64,000 nucleotides of DNA, taken from NCBI GenBank assembly GCA_020635055.1, contig JACKAN010000007.1:62001-126000 (forward strand), given 5' to 3'. This DNA is from Pseudobdellovibrionaceae bacterium. Lineage in GTDB: Bacteria; Bdellovibrionota; Bdellovibrionia; Bdellovibrionales; UBA1609. Position 1 is the stretch's first letter; every line of letters begins with the position of its first letter. Below the pieces are notes generated by a model. That model ran no database searches. It was given only the letters and a program-made list of their open reading frames with translations, and was not told where the DNA came from. Shown piece by piece: positions 17,504 through 25,826 of this stretch. Position numbers and translations under genes: made by a program.

Positions 17504-17603
17504 GTCCTGTCAAAAATTCCAACCCGACATGGGTTGGAGTTAAGCTTATGACGGGACTTTCCTTTAGTTTCATAGCCGTAAGTTTATGAAGTCTGATAAG
17601 ACT
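17504..17603 (+). other. cluster of RNA hairpins between the phosphatase gene and fliL
   Basis: A two-stem structure: outer stem 17504-17512 with 17549-17557 (9 pairs, one U-G), inner stem 17518-17525 with 17531-17538 (8 perfect pairs, 5-base loop). Two smaller hairpins follow: 17569-17574 with 17585-17590, and 17590-17594 with 17599-17603 (GATA loop). The first could be a weak terminator, since it is followed by TTTCCTTTAGTTT. It does not match a riboswitch consensus that I know. Confidence 0.6.
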
Positions 17604-17620
17604 CAATCCTAAAGACCATA

Positions 17621-17636
17621 TGGCATCACACTTGCT
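17621..17636 (+). promoter_or_regulatory. sigma-54 promoter of the flagellar operon
   Basis: TGGCATCACACTTGCT has the -24 GG and -12 GC exactly ten bases apart and all invariant bases of the consensus TGGCAC-N5-TTGC except the final C of TGGCAC. The start site would fall near 17647, about 45 bases before fliL. Sigma-54 control of mid-class flagellar genes is established in several flagellated bacteria. Confidence 0.72.
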
Positions 17637-17691
17637 TATATTTTAATTTGAAGAACTGGTATTTGTAAGTATCCAGCCTTAAGGAGGAGGA

Positions 17692-18225
17692 GTGGCAGAA
17701 GAAAAAGCAGCCCAACAAGCCGCGGGTGGAGAGTCGTCGAGTGGTAAAGGACAGAAGCCCACTTTTTATATTCTGTTAGCTATTGTGAATATGTTGGTGA
17801 TCATAGGTATTGGCACCATGCTATGGATGGATAAAAAGAAACAAGCTCATGAGCCTGGCATTGATGATGTTATTAAGGGCGAGAAAATGGCTCAAGAAGA
17901 AGAAGTTAAGAATAAAGACTTCATTGGACAATTAATTCCATTAGAAACATTTTTAGTTAATTTGTCAGGCAGTCGTGGTCGAAAACTTCTAAAATTGAAT
18001 ATGGAACTAGAAGTTGATAATGAAAATGTTCTGGCTGAAATCGAGCAATTGAAACCAAAAATTCGCGATATCATTATCGTAATTCTTTCTAGTAAAACCT
18101 ACACTCAGGTTTCAACTAAAGATGGAAAAGATATTTTGCGCAATGAAATTAGAGATCAGGTAAATTTGTTTATTACTAAAGGTCAGATTAAACGGGTTTA
18201 TTTTACTGAGCTGATTTATAATTAA
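17692..18225 (+). CDS. fliL: flagellar basal-body protein FliL
   Basis: 177 residues, GTG start behind a very strong AAGGAGGAGGA. A short cytoplasmic N terminus, one membrane helix at about 25-43 (YILLAIVNMLVIIGIGTML), then a periplasmic FliL domain (FLVNLSGSRGRKLLKLNMELEV, IRDIIIVILSSKTY, LRNEIRDQVNLFI). FliL sits around the stator and modulates motor torque. It is the first gene of the operon. Confidence 0.93.
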   Translation: MAEEKAAQQAAGGESSSGKGQKPTFYILLAIVNMLVIIGIGTMLWMDKKKQAHEPGIDDVIKGEKMAQEEEVKNKDFIGQLIPLETFLVNLSGSRGRKLLKLNMELEVDNENVLAEIEQLKPKIRDIIIVILSSKTYTQVSTKDGKDILRNEIRDQVNLFITKGQIKRVYFTELIYN

Positions 18226-18235
18226 AGGATAAGAC

Positions 18236-19237
18236 ATGAGTCAGGTATTATCGCAAAGTGAAGTGGATGCACTCTTAGCAGCGGTCTCCGAAGGAGAATT
18301 GGGCGACTCTGAATCCAAGGGCGATGGCAATTTAGATAGTAATGGCGATGAGCAAGTTGTTGTTGTCTATGATTTAACTTCACAAGATCGAATTATTAGA
18401 GGTCGACTTCCACAATTAGATGTTATCTATGAAAAATTCATGCGCTCCTTTCGAGTTTCGCTTTCCTCAACCCTCCGAAAAATAGCCAGTATTAATCATG
18501 CGAGTACTGATTTTTTAAAGTTTGGTGAATTTATTAACACTTTGCCAATGCCGACTTGCATGAGTGTATTAAGATTTAATGCCCTTCGAGGGTCGGCACT
18601 TTTTGTAATAGAAAGTAAACTGGCCTACGCTCTGGTAGATAGTTTTTTTGGCGGTGCAGATAGGCCCTATACAAAAATAGAGGGAAAAGACTTTACTCCT
18701 ATTGAACTTCAAATTGTGCGTAAAGTTGTGGATTTAGCTATTAATGATCTGGAAGATGCATGGTCCGCAGTAGAAGTTATTGATTGCAGTTTCGTTAGAA
18801 CAGAAATCAACCCACAATTTGTAGGGATAGTTCCACCAACAGATATAGTTATTGCTTCTACTTTCGATGTGGAATTAGAAAATGCCAATGGCACCATTAC
18901 AATGGTAATTCCTTACTCAACCATTGAGCCAATTAAACAAAAATTATCCAGTGGCTTTCAAGTGGAGTCGGACCAGACTGACAAAAAATTATGGACTTCC
19001 ATTATTCAGGAGCAATTGTTAGATGCCACTTTAGATTTAAAAGTGAATTTGGGTAGCACAGAAATATCCTTAAATAATTTAATGAAGTTAAAAGTGGGAG
19101 ATGTCATTCCATTGGATCAAGATTCTACTGGTGAATTTGATGTATTTGTTCAAGATGTTAAAAAATTTAAAGCCTTTTATGGAATTTATCATGGAACCGT
19201 GGCTATCCAAGTGAATAGTAAAATAGAAAAAAGGTAA
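18236..19237 (+). CDS. fliM: flagellar motor switch protein FliM
   Basis: 333 residues. The N-terminal LSQSEVDALLAAV is the CheY-phosphate-binding motif. The middle domain follows from about residue 45 (TSQDRIIRGRLPQLDVIYEKF through VDSFFGGADRP), and the C-terminal SpoA-type domain spans about 245-325. It forms the C ring with FliG and FliN and reverses rotation when CheY-P binds. The start is ten bases after fliL. Confidence 0.96.
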   Translation: MSQVLSQSEVDALLAAVSEGELGDSESKGDGNLDSNGDEQVVVVYDLTSQDRIIRGRLPQLDVIYEKFMRSFRVSLSSTLRKIASINHASTDFLKFGEFINTLPMPTCMSVLRFNALRGSALFVIESKLAYALVDSFFGGADRPYTKIEGKDFTPIELQIVRKVVDLAINDLEDAWSAVEVIDCSFVRTEINPQFVGIVPPTDIVIASTFDVELENANGTITMVIPYSTIEPIKQKLSSGFQVESDQTDKKLWTSIIQEQLLDATLDLKVNLGSTEISLNNLMKLKVGDVIPLDQDSTGEFDVFVQDVKKFKAFYGIYHGTVAIQVNSKIEKR

Positions 19238-19247
19238 GGGGGACAAA

Positions 19248-19688
19248 ATGTCTGAAGATGGTAATGCAGCAGAAAATCTAGATTTAGATGCAGCAGAGAG
19301 TTTGGCGGCATCATTGGCTGATGATGGTAGTTCCGATGAGGAAATGGCCTTAGATGGAAACGATAATGGAGACTCAGATTCTGGTGACTCTGATGCCCCT
19401 GCCGTTTCCAAAAAAGATGACAAAAGTGAACGCAATTTAGACCTCATATTAGATGTACCCTTAAAAGTTACGGTAGAGTTAGGTCGTTCAAAAATGGTTG
19501 TTAGTGAATTGCTAAATTTAGGTCAGGGAAGTGTTGTTGAACTTAACAAACTTGCTGGTGAACCAATGGAAGTTTTGGTTAACGAAAAGTTAGTTGCTCG
19601 TGGTGAAGCCGTTGTTGTGAATGAAAAATTTGGAATTAGATTAACTGACATTTTGTCTCAGTCAGAGAGAGTGGAAAAATTAGTTTAA
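19248..19688 (+). CDS. fliN: flagellar motor switch protein FliN
   Basis: 146 residues. The first 60 are an acidic Asp/Ser/Gly-rich low-complexity stretch; the last 80 are a SpoA/FliN domain (LILDVPLKVTVELGRSKM, LLNLGQGSVVELNKLAGEP, ARGEAVVVNEKFGIRLTDI). It builds the lower C ring. The acidic extension is longer than in enteric FliN. Confidence 0.95.
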   Translation: MSEDGNAAENLDLDAAESLAASLADDGSSDEEMALDGNDNGDSDSGDSDAPAVSKKDDKSERNLDLILDVPLKVTVELGRSKMVVSELLNLGQGSVVELNKLAGEPMEVLVNEKLVARGEAVVVNEKFGIRLTDILSQSERVEKLV

Positions 19689-19702
19689 GTAGGGAGTACT
19701 TA

Positions 19703-20830
19703 ATGAAGCTAAGGATGGTTTTTGTTTGGGTGTTGTTTTTGTGTGGAAAAAATCTTTTTGCACAAACTGTATTGCAAGAAGTGGACACGCGATTTGAAGG
19801 TTCTACTTTTGTTACGGAACTCATATTCAATCAAGCACCGACAACAAAAAACATACTCATCGAGTATATAAATCAAACCATTCAAGTGAATTTACCTGAT
19901 GCCACGGTCAAGTCAGGAAAGATTCTTAAAAGAGTAAACCAAGAGAAGGTAAAAAGTGTTTACAGTTATCAATATGAAAAAGACTTATTAAGAACTCGTA
20001 TAATATATAGTCCGCCAATTGCTGCTCTTTCCTATGAAGGCTTTGTAAAAGTCGAGCGCAAAGACAATTCTCTGTTAATTAATATATACGATCCAATAAT
20101 GGCTAAAACAGCTGAGACAAAGCCTGCGGAGTTCGAAATTGTACCACCAGTGGATCTTGAAAAAGAACTCAATAAACAGTTGGGCAAAAAAAATATGAAA
20201 GGCCTTTCCGCAGAAGAAATTGTGGCGGCAGAATTAGAAATCCCAAAAGTGTTACCTGAAAAAGTGAGCCTAAATATAGCCAGTACTGCCCCTAAAGAGG
20301 CCCTATCCTCCAAGGCTACTGATGCAAAGGAAAATACAAATGAAAAATTGTCTGATCAAGACCTTCCACTATTTAAAAGTAAAGAAAAAATCGAAAAAGT
20401 TGAAGAGTCTAATTACGCAAGACTTTTATATAGCTTACTTATAGTAATCACTTTAGGTGTGGGTTTACTGGTATTCTCTAAGCGTTGGGCAAAAAATCAC
20501 AAAATAAATGATAAAAATACAAAGATAAAAGTACTTTCTCAGCACCATTTAGGTCCTAAAAAGAGTTTAGTAATTATTCGAATAGCTGGAGAATCACATC
20601 TACTTGGTGTAACGGACAATAATATTAATATGTTAAAAACACTTTCATTTATTGATGACGAAGTAGAAGAAGATATTCCTGTAAACTTTGAAAGTGCCAT
20701 GAATACAGAGGACAATAAGACTGAAGAAAAAAAGAATTTACCTAAAATTACCTTCGCCTCGGATATGGATCTAGTCAGTGATTTGCATAAGCAAATTTCA
20801 GGAAAGTTAAAGCAATTAAAGGATATATAG
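19703..20830 (+). CDS. fliO: flagellar biosynthetic protein FliO with large periplasmic N-terminal region
   Basis: 375 residues, about three times the size of enteric FliO. The signal peptide is at 1-20 (VFVWVLFLCGKNLFAQ), then an AMIN-like beta region (about 22-135) and a charged linker. The membrane helix is at about 240-258 (RLLYSLLIVITLGVGLLVFS), followed by the FliO domain (KIKVLSQHHLGPKKSLVIIRIAGESHLLGVT). FliO assists assembly of the FliPQR export gate. The extra periplasmic domain may contact peptidoglycan, which is inference. Confidence 0.85.
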   Translation: MKLRMVFVWVLFLCGKNLFAQTVLQEVDTRFEGSTFVTELIFNQAPTTKNILIEYINQTIQVNLPDATVKSGKILKRVNQEKVKSVYSYQYEKDLLRTRIIYSPPIAALSYEGFVKVERKDNSLLINIYDPIMAKTAETKPAEFEIVPPVDLEKELNKQLGKKNMKGLSAEEIVAAELEIPKVLPEKVSLNIASTAPKEALSSKATDAKENTNEKLSDQDLPLFKSKEKIEKVEESNYARLLYSLLIVITLGVGLLVFSKRWAKNHKINDKNTKIKVLSQHHLGPKKSLVIIRIAGESHLLGVTDNNINMLKTLSFIDDEVEEDIPVNFESAMNTEDNKTEEKKNLPKITFASDMDLVSDLHKQISGKLKQLKDI

Positions 20831-21588
20831 TGAAACAGAAATTTATTTTTAAATTTTTATTATTTTCTTTATTTAGCTTAGGCGGATTGAGCTTGATTCA
20901 TGCCCAGGGCTTGACATTGCCCAATGTCAACTTGGGTTTTAAAAATGTAGATGATCCAAAAGAGGTTGTGAGTGCTATAAAAATATTGGTCATGCTAACA
21001 GTATTAACACTAGCACCGGCTATATTGATTATGATGACAAGCTTTACAAGAATAATAATAGTTTTATCTTTTGTGAGGCAAGCAATGGGCACTCAGCAGA
21101 TGCCACCCAACCAGCTTCTTGTTGGTTTGGCATTGTTCATTACTTTATTTATTATGTCTCCGGCTCTTCAAGTTATAAATACCGAATCCGTACAGCCCTA
21201 TTTGGATGGTAAAATAAAACAAGAAGTTGCTTTAGATAAAGCTTTAATTCCCTTAAGAAAATTTATGTTTAATCAAACGCGAGATGCGGATTTAGCATTG
21301 TTCATAAAAATGTCAAATTTATCGCAGCCAAAAACTCGGGGTGATGTACCAACAACTGTACTCATTCCTGCCTTTATTATTTCTGAACTTAAAACGGCCT
21401 TTCAAATTGGATTTATAATTTATTTGCCATTTTTAGTAATAGATATGGTCGCAGCGAGTGTGCTTATGGCAATGGGTATGATGATGTTACCACCAGTGGT
21501 TATATCTTTACCTTTTAAAATTATGCTTTTTGTTTTCGTGGATGGTTGGAATTTGCTTATTGGATCAATAGTAAAAAGTTTTGGATAG
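20830..21588 (+). CDS. fliP: flagellar export gate protein FliP
   Basis: 252 residues; the GTG start overlaps the TAG stop of fliO by one base. A signal peptide ends near HAQG. Then come the family signatures (LTLAPAILIMMTSFTRIIIVLSFVRQA, GTQQMPPNQLLVGLALF, PAFIISELKTAFQIGF, MGMMMLPPVVISLPFK). It is an export channel component with FliQ and FliR. Confidence 0.97.
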   Translation: MKQKFIFKFLLFSLFSLGGLSLIHAQGLTLPNVNLGFKNVDDPKEVVSAIKILVMLTVLTLAPAILIMMTSFTRIIIVLSFVRQAMGTQQMPPNQLLVGLALFITLFIMSPALQVINTESVQPYLDGKIKQEVALDKALIPLRKFMFNQTRDADLALFIKMSNLSQPKTRGDVPTTVLIPAFIISELKTAFQIGFIIYLPFLVIDMVAASVLMAMGMMMLPPVVISLPFKIMLFVFVDGWNLLIGSIVKSFG

Positions 21589-21597
21589 AGGTGATAA

Positions 21598-21870
21598 ATG
21601 GGTGAAGAGTTAATTTTGAAATTGGGACAAGAAACTTTAAAAACCACAGCCTTAATAGCTTCACCTATGTTAATTGGAGCCTTGGTAATTGGTTTAATAG
21701 TGAGTGTGTTTCAAGCAATTACACAGATTAATGAAGCCACTCTGACTTTCATTCCAAAAATGGCCATTGTAGCCATAGTTTTTGTAATTGCGGCACCTTG
21801 GATGATGGATGTAATTAGCCATTTTACAATAGGCCTTTTTGAAAATATCGCACTGTATGTAAGGGAGTAA
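21598..21870 (+). CDS. fliQ: flagellar export gate protein FliQ
   Basis: 90 residues, two membrane helices, with the family motif VFQAITQINEATLTFIPK. It lies ten bases after fliP. Confidence 0.96.
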   Translation: MGEELILKLGQETLKTTALIASPMLIGALVIGLIVSVFQAITQINEATLTFIPKMAIVAIVFVIAAPWMMDVISHFTIGLFENIALYVRE

Positions 21871-21871
21871 A

Positions 21872-22657
21872 GTGCCTCAAATTTATCAATTTTCAGAAAT
21901 AGAATTCTTAGCGTTTTTTTTAGTTCTTGTTAGAATGACAAGTTTTCTAGTTTCATGGCCAGTTTTTGGAGTGGCACAAGTTCCTAGTTCGACAAAAGTA
22001 CTTTTTGGATTGGTATTATCTCTTCTTGTTTTTCCCACATTAAATTGGAAAATTTCTGGATTTTCTGGAAATTTGCAGTCAATGACCATTGTTTTTCTTT
22101 TTGTAAAGGAAGCTTTTCTTGGGCTAATAATTGGTTATTTAGGAAGACTCTTTTTTTATGCTTTGAGTATTGCTGGGGAGATCATCAGTATCACAATGGG
22201 CTTGTCCAGCGCACAATTGTTTAATCCCACTTTAGAAGGACAGGCGAGTGTTACAAATCAATTTCTAGTTGGTATTGCCACATTATTCTTTCTGGCCATT
22301 CAAGGACATCACTTGTTTTTATCTGCTTTAAATCAAAGTTTTCAACTGGTTCCTCTTTATATGGAATCCCTGTCTTTTGCTCACTTTGAAGGTTTTAGTC
22401 AGGTGGTACAGGCAATTATGATAATGGGTTTAAAGATGTCTGCCCCGGTCCTTATGGCAGTGCTTTTTATGAATTTAGTTATGGCGGTGATTGGTAGGGC
22501 TGTACCGCAAATTAATGTTCTAATAACTAGTTTACCAGTGAATATCCTGGTGGGTTTTATAGTTATGATCATTTCTTTACCGCTTATTGTGGTTCAGATG
22601 AATGGATTACTAGAATTAACAGCCACAGAATTGTTTAAATTATTAAAGGCATTTTAG
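21872..22657 (+). CDS. fliR: flagellar export gate protein FliR
   Basis: 261 residues, GTG start two bases after fliQ. Multiple membrane helices; MTSFLVSWPVFG, GLSSAQLFNPTLEGQ and NILVGFIVMIISLP are FliR landmarks. Forms the closed export gate with FliP5Q4. Confidence 0.95.
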   Translation: MPQIYQFSEIEFLAFFLVLVRMTSFLVSWPVFGVAQVPSSTKVLFGLVLSLLVFPTLNWKISGFSGNLQSMTIVFLFVKEAFLGLIIGYLGRLFFYALSIAGEIISITMGLSSAQLFNPTLEGQASVTNQFLVGIATLFFLAIQGHHLFLSALNQSFQLVPLYMESLSFAHFEGFSQVVQAIMIMGLKMSAPVLMAVLFMNLVMAVIGRAVPQINVLITSLPVNILVGFIVMIISLPLIVVQMNGLLELTATELFKLLKAF

Positions 22658-22664
22658 GTAGGAT

Positions 22665-23726
22665 ATGGCAGATTCAGATCAAGGTGAAAAAACAGAAGAC
22701 CCAACACAGCAACGAAGAGATGATTTTCGCAAGCGGGGTCAGGTGGCACATACTAAGGAGTTGGCCTCTGTTTTAATTATTTTTACGGCTATTTTAAGCA
22801 TTTGGATGCTCAGTCGTTTTTTTCTAGTTCAAATTACTGAAGTATTTGAAATGAGTTTTGGAAATTTTGTTGCAAATAAAAGTGAATCCATAGCTGCACC
22901 TTTTATTTTTGCTGTTAAGAAAACAATTTTTTTAGTAGCGCCCGTTTGTGGTATTGTTTGGCTGGTTTCATTTGCTTCTTCGGTCTTGCAAATTGGCTTT
23001 TTATCAAATGAAGAAGCTTTTAAGTTTTCACTTGAAAGAATAAATCCTCTTTCCGGGCTCAAAAGAGTTTTTAGTCTTAGATCTTTAGTTGAGGGAATTA
23101 AAGCTGTATTTAAATTGATAATTGTGGGCTCTATATCCTATGCAGTGTTTAAATCTGAAGTATTTATTATTCCAAAATTGGTAAATTATTCTGTTGACCA
23201 ACTTTTAGTTTATTTAGGCGAGATGACCTTGAAGTTGTTTGGTGGGGTTGGATTTTTCATGGCCGTATTGGCAGGCATTGATTACTTTTTTCAACGCTGG
23301 GACTTAGAGCAAAAAATGAAAATGACCAAGCAGGAATTGAAAGAAGAAATAAAATCTCGCGAGGGGGACCCATTAATCAAGGCTAGAATTCGTCGAACAC
23401 AAAGAGAGATGTCACAGAGGCGTATGATGGATAAGGTGCCTAAGGCCGATGTCATTATTACTAACCCCACACATATAGCCGTGGCGCTGAGTTATACGGA
23501 TTTAATGGTGGCTCCCACAATCATTGCCAAGGGCGCTGACAGGGTGGCTGAGAAGATTAAAGAAATAGCCAGAGAAAATAATATTCCGATAGTTGAAAAT
23601 AAGCCTTTAGCTCGAACCATTTTTAAAACATTAGATATTGGACAGGTGATACCAAAAGAATTATATACTGCCGTCGCGGAAGTCCTGTCTTATATTTATA
23701 AACTAAAGAAGAAGAGGAAGAAATAG
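22665..23726 (+). CDS. flhB: flagellar export specificity protein FlhB
   Basis: 353 residues. The N-terminal GEKTEDPTQQRRDDFRKRGQVA is the standard FlhB opening. Four membrane helices follow, then the cytoplasmic autocleavage motif NPTH at about residue 266-269 and IIAKGADRVAEKIKEIARENNIP, PLAR. Self-cleavage within NPTH switches export from rod/hook to filament substrates. Confidence 0.96.
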   Translation: MADSDQGEKTEDPTQQRRDDFRKRGQVAHTKELASVLIIFTAILSIWMLSRFFLVQITEVFEMSFGNFVANKSESIAAPFIFAVKKTIFLVAPVCGIVWLVSFASSVLQIGFLSNEEAFKFSLERINPLSGLKRVFSLRSLVEGIKAVFKLIIVGSISYAVFKSEVFIIPKLVNYSVDQLLVYLGEMTLKLFGGVGFFMAVLAGIDYFFQRWDLEQKMKMTKQELKEEIKSREGDPLIKARIRRTQREMSQRRMMDKVPKADVIITNPTHIAVALSYTDLMVAPTIIAKGADRVAEKIKEIARENNIPIVENKPLARTIFKTLDIGQVIPKELYTAVAEVLSYIYKLKKKRKK

Positions 23727-23729
23727 CTT

Positions 23730-25826
23730 ATGGAAGATCTATTTCAATTTTTAAAGAAGTTTGACAGGCTGACTAAGAATACAGACTTACTAATGGCTGT
23801 TGGCCTTATCATGATTTTAGCAGTTATGATGATACCACTCCCATCTTTTATTTTGGATATATCACTTACGCTTTCACTTTCATTTTCATTACTGATTTTA
23901 TTAGTGGCTCTCTATACGCAAAAATCATTAGATTTTAGTGTATTTCCAAGTTTGCTGCTGATGACAACTCTTTTTCGTTTGTCTTTAAATGTCGCCTCAA
24001 CAAGACTGATTCTCACAGAAGGTCATAGAGGTCAGGGAGCAGTGGGTGAAGTTATCACAGCTTTTGGTAACTTTGTTGTTGGTAACAATTATGTAATTGG
24101 TTTGATTGTGTTTGTTATTTTAGTTGTTATTAACTTTGTGGTGATCACAAAAGGTTCTGGTCGAGTGGCTGAGGTTGCTGCTCGTTTCACTTTAGATGCA
24201 ATGCCCGGTAAGCAAATGTCAATTGATGCAGATTTAAATGCCGGCTTGTTAACCGAACAGGAAGCGCGCGCGAGAAGAAAGGAAATTGAAAAAGAAGCAG
24301 ACTTTTATGGATCTATGGATGGTGCTAGTAAATTTGTGCGTGGTGACGCCATTGCGGGTATTATTATCACTTTAGTTAATATTATTGGTGGATTAATTGT
24401 GGGAGTTTTCCAAATGAAATTGGACATCGCCACAGCTGCACAAAATTACACTATGTTGACCATAGGTGATGGCTTGGTTTCGCAAATTCCCTCACTGATT
24501 ATTTCTACTGCAGCCGGTATTGTTGTTACTAAAAACTCTTCTGAGAAAAACATAAGTGAAGACATCAAAAATCAATTGTTAATTCAGCCTCGCGCGGTGG
24601 GAGTTGTTGCCGGAATTATATTTTTATTGGGTCTAATTCCTGGGCTGCCGACAACTCCGTTTTTTCTAATTGCAATTATCATGGGCGGAATTTCTTGGTT
24701 TGTACTTAAAATGAATCATGAAAATGAATTAGAAGATGAAAAAGTGGCTCAAGAAGAAGCCAGAAAACCGAAAGCTGATAATGTAGAAGGACTCTTACCT
24801 TTAGATTTAGTGGAATTAGAAGTTGGATATGGTTTAATAAATATTGTTGAATCCGATCAGTCGGGAGATTTACTTGAAAGAATTGTGAGTATAAGAAAGC
24901 AATTTGCCGTAGAGTTAGGAATCATAGTACCAAGTATACATATTCGCGATAATTTACAATTGGAACCAGGTGAGTATAGGTTTTTAATCAAAGGAAATAA
25001 AGTAGCGGGTGGAGCACTTAAACCAGATTGCCTATTAGCTATGGACCCAGGAAATGTTTTACATGAAGTGGATGGACAAGCAACTAAAGAACCTGCTTTT
25101 GGTCTAGATGCTGTTTGGATTGGCAAGGCACAAAAAGAAGAAGCCGAAATTGCCGGTTACACGGTAGTGGATTTACCCACAGTGATGGCAACTCATCTTA
25201 CAGAAATAATCCGTAACCATGCCCATGAATTATTAGGTAGACAAGAAGCTGATAATTTAATCAGTAACTTTAAAAAACAATATCCTAAGGTGGTAGAAGA
25301 GTTAATCCCAGATCAGTTAAATCTTGGACAAGTCGTGAGTGTTTTACAGAACTTATTAAAAGAACAAGTTTCGATAAGAGATTTGCTAACTATATTTGAA
25401 ACACTTGCCAATGAGGCGCCTAGAACAAAGGACACGGAAGTGTTAACGGAGAGTGTCCGCAAGGCCATGCGTAGAAGTATTACTGTAAAATACTTAGATG
25501 ACGAAAATAATCTGCAAGCTATGACTCTAAGTCCACAATTTGAAGAATTAGTTTCCAATTCACTTTTACAAACGGAACAAGGGGTTCAACTAGTAATGGA
25601 TCCGCGTCAAGCGCAAGAGTTAATTGGTCAGATTGCTGGTGCAATAGAAAAGCATCCAGAAATAGCAGGCCAACCTATTTTGTTAACTAGCCCAACTATT
25701 CGTCGACATGTTTTTAAATTAGTTTCTAGATTTATTCCTCAGTTAATAGTTCTTTCACACAATGAATTGACCCCAACAGCCAATGTAGCTTCTGTAGGAA
25801 TTGTGGAGTTTGCCCATGCAAGTTAA
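23730..25826 (+). CDS. flhA: flagellar export protein FlhA
   Basis: 698 residues, full length. The N-terminal half has eight membrane helices with the conserved FHIPEP-type segment (TLDAMPGKQMSIDADLNAGLL, ARARRKEIEKEADFYGSMDGASKFVRGDAIAGI). The C-terminal cytoplasmic domain forms the docking ring for export chaperones. The end overlaps flhF by 11 bases. Confidence 0.97.
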   Translation: MEDLFQFLKKFDRLTKNTDLLMAVGLIMILAVMMIPLPSFILDISLTLSLSFSLLILLVALYTQKSLDFSVFPSLLLMTTLFRLSLNVASTRLILTEGHRGQGAVGEVITAFGNFVVGNNYVIGLIVFVILVVINFVVITKGSGRVAEVAARFTLDAMPGKQMSIDADLNAGLLTEQEARARRKEIEKEADFYGSMDGASKFVRGDAIAGIIITLVNIIGGLIVGVFQMKLDIATAAQNYTMLTIGDGLVSQIPSLIISTAAGIVVTKNSSEKNISEDIKNQLLIQPRAVGVVAGIIFLLGLIPGLPTTPFFLIAIIMGGISWFVLKMNHENELEDEKVAQEEARKPKADNVEGLLPLDLVELEVGYGLINIVESDQSGDLLERIVSIRKQFAVELGIIVPSIHIRDNLQLEPGEYRFLIKGNKVAGGALKPDCLLAMDPGNVLHEVDGQATKEPAFGLDAVWIGKAQKEEAEIAGYTVVDLPTVMATHLTEIIRNHAHELLGRQEADNLISNFKKQYPKVVEELIPDQLNLGQVVSVLQNLLKEQVSIRDLLTIFETLANEAPRTKDTEVLTESVRKAMRRSITVKYLDDENNLQAMTLSPQFEELVSNSLLQTEQGVQLVMDPRQAQELIGQIAGAIEKHPEIAGQPILLTSPTIRRHVFKLVSRFIPQLIVLSHNELTPTANVASVGIVEFAHAS

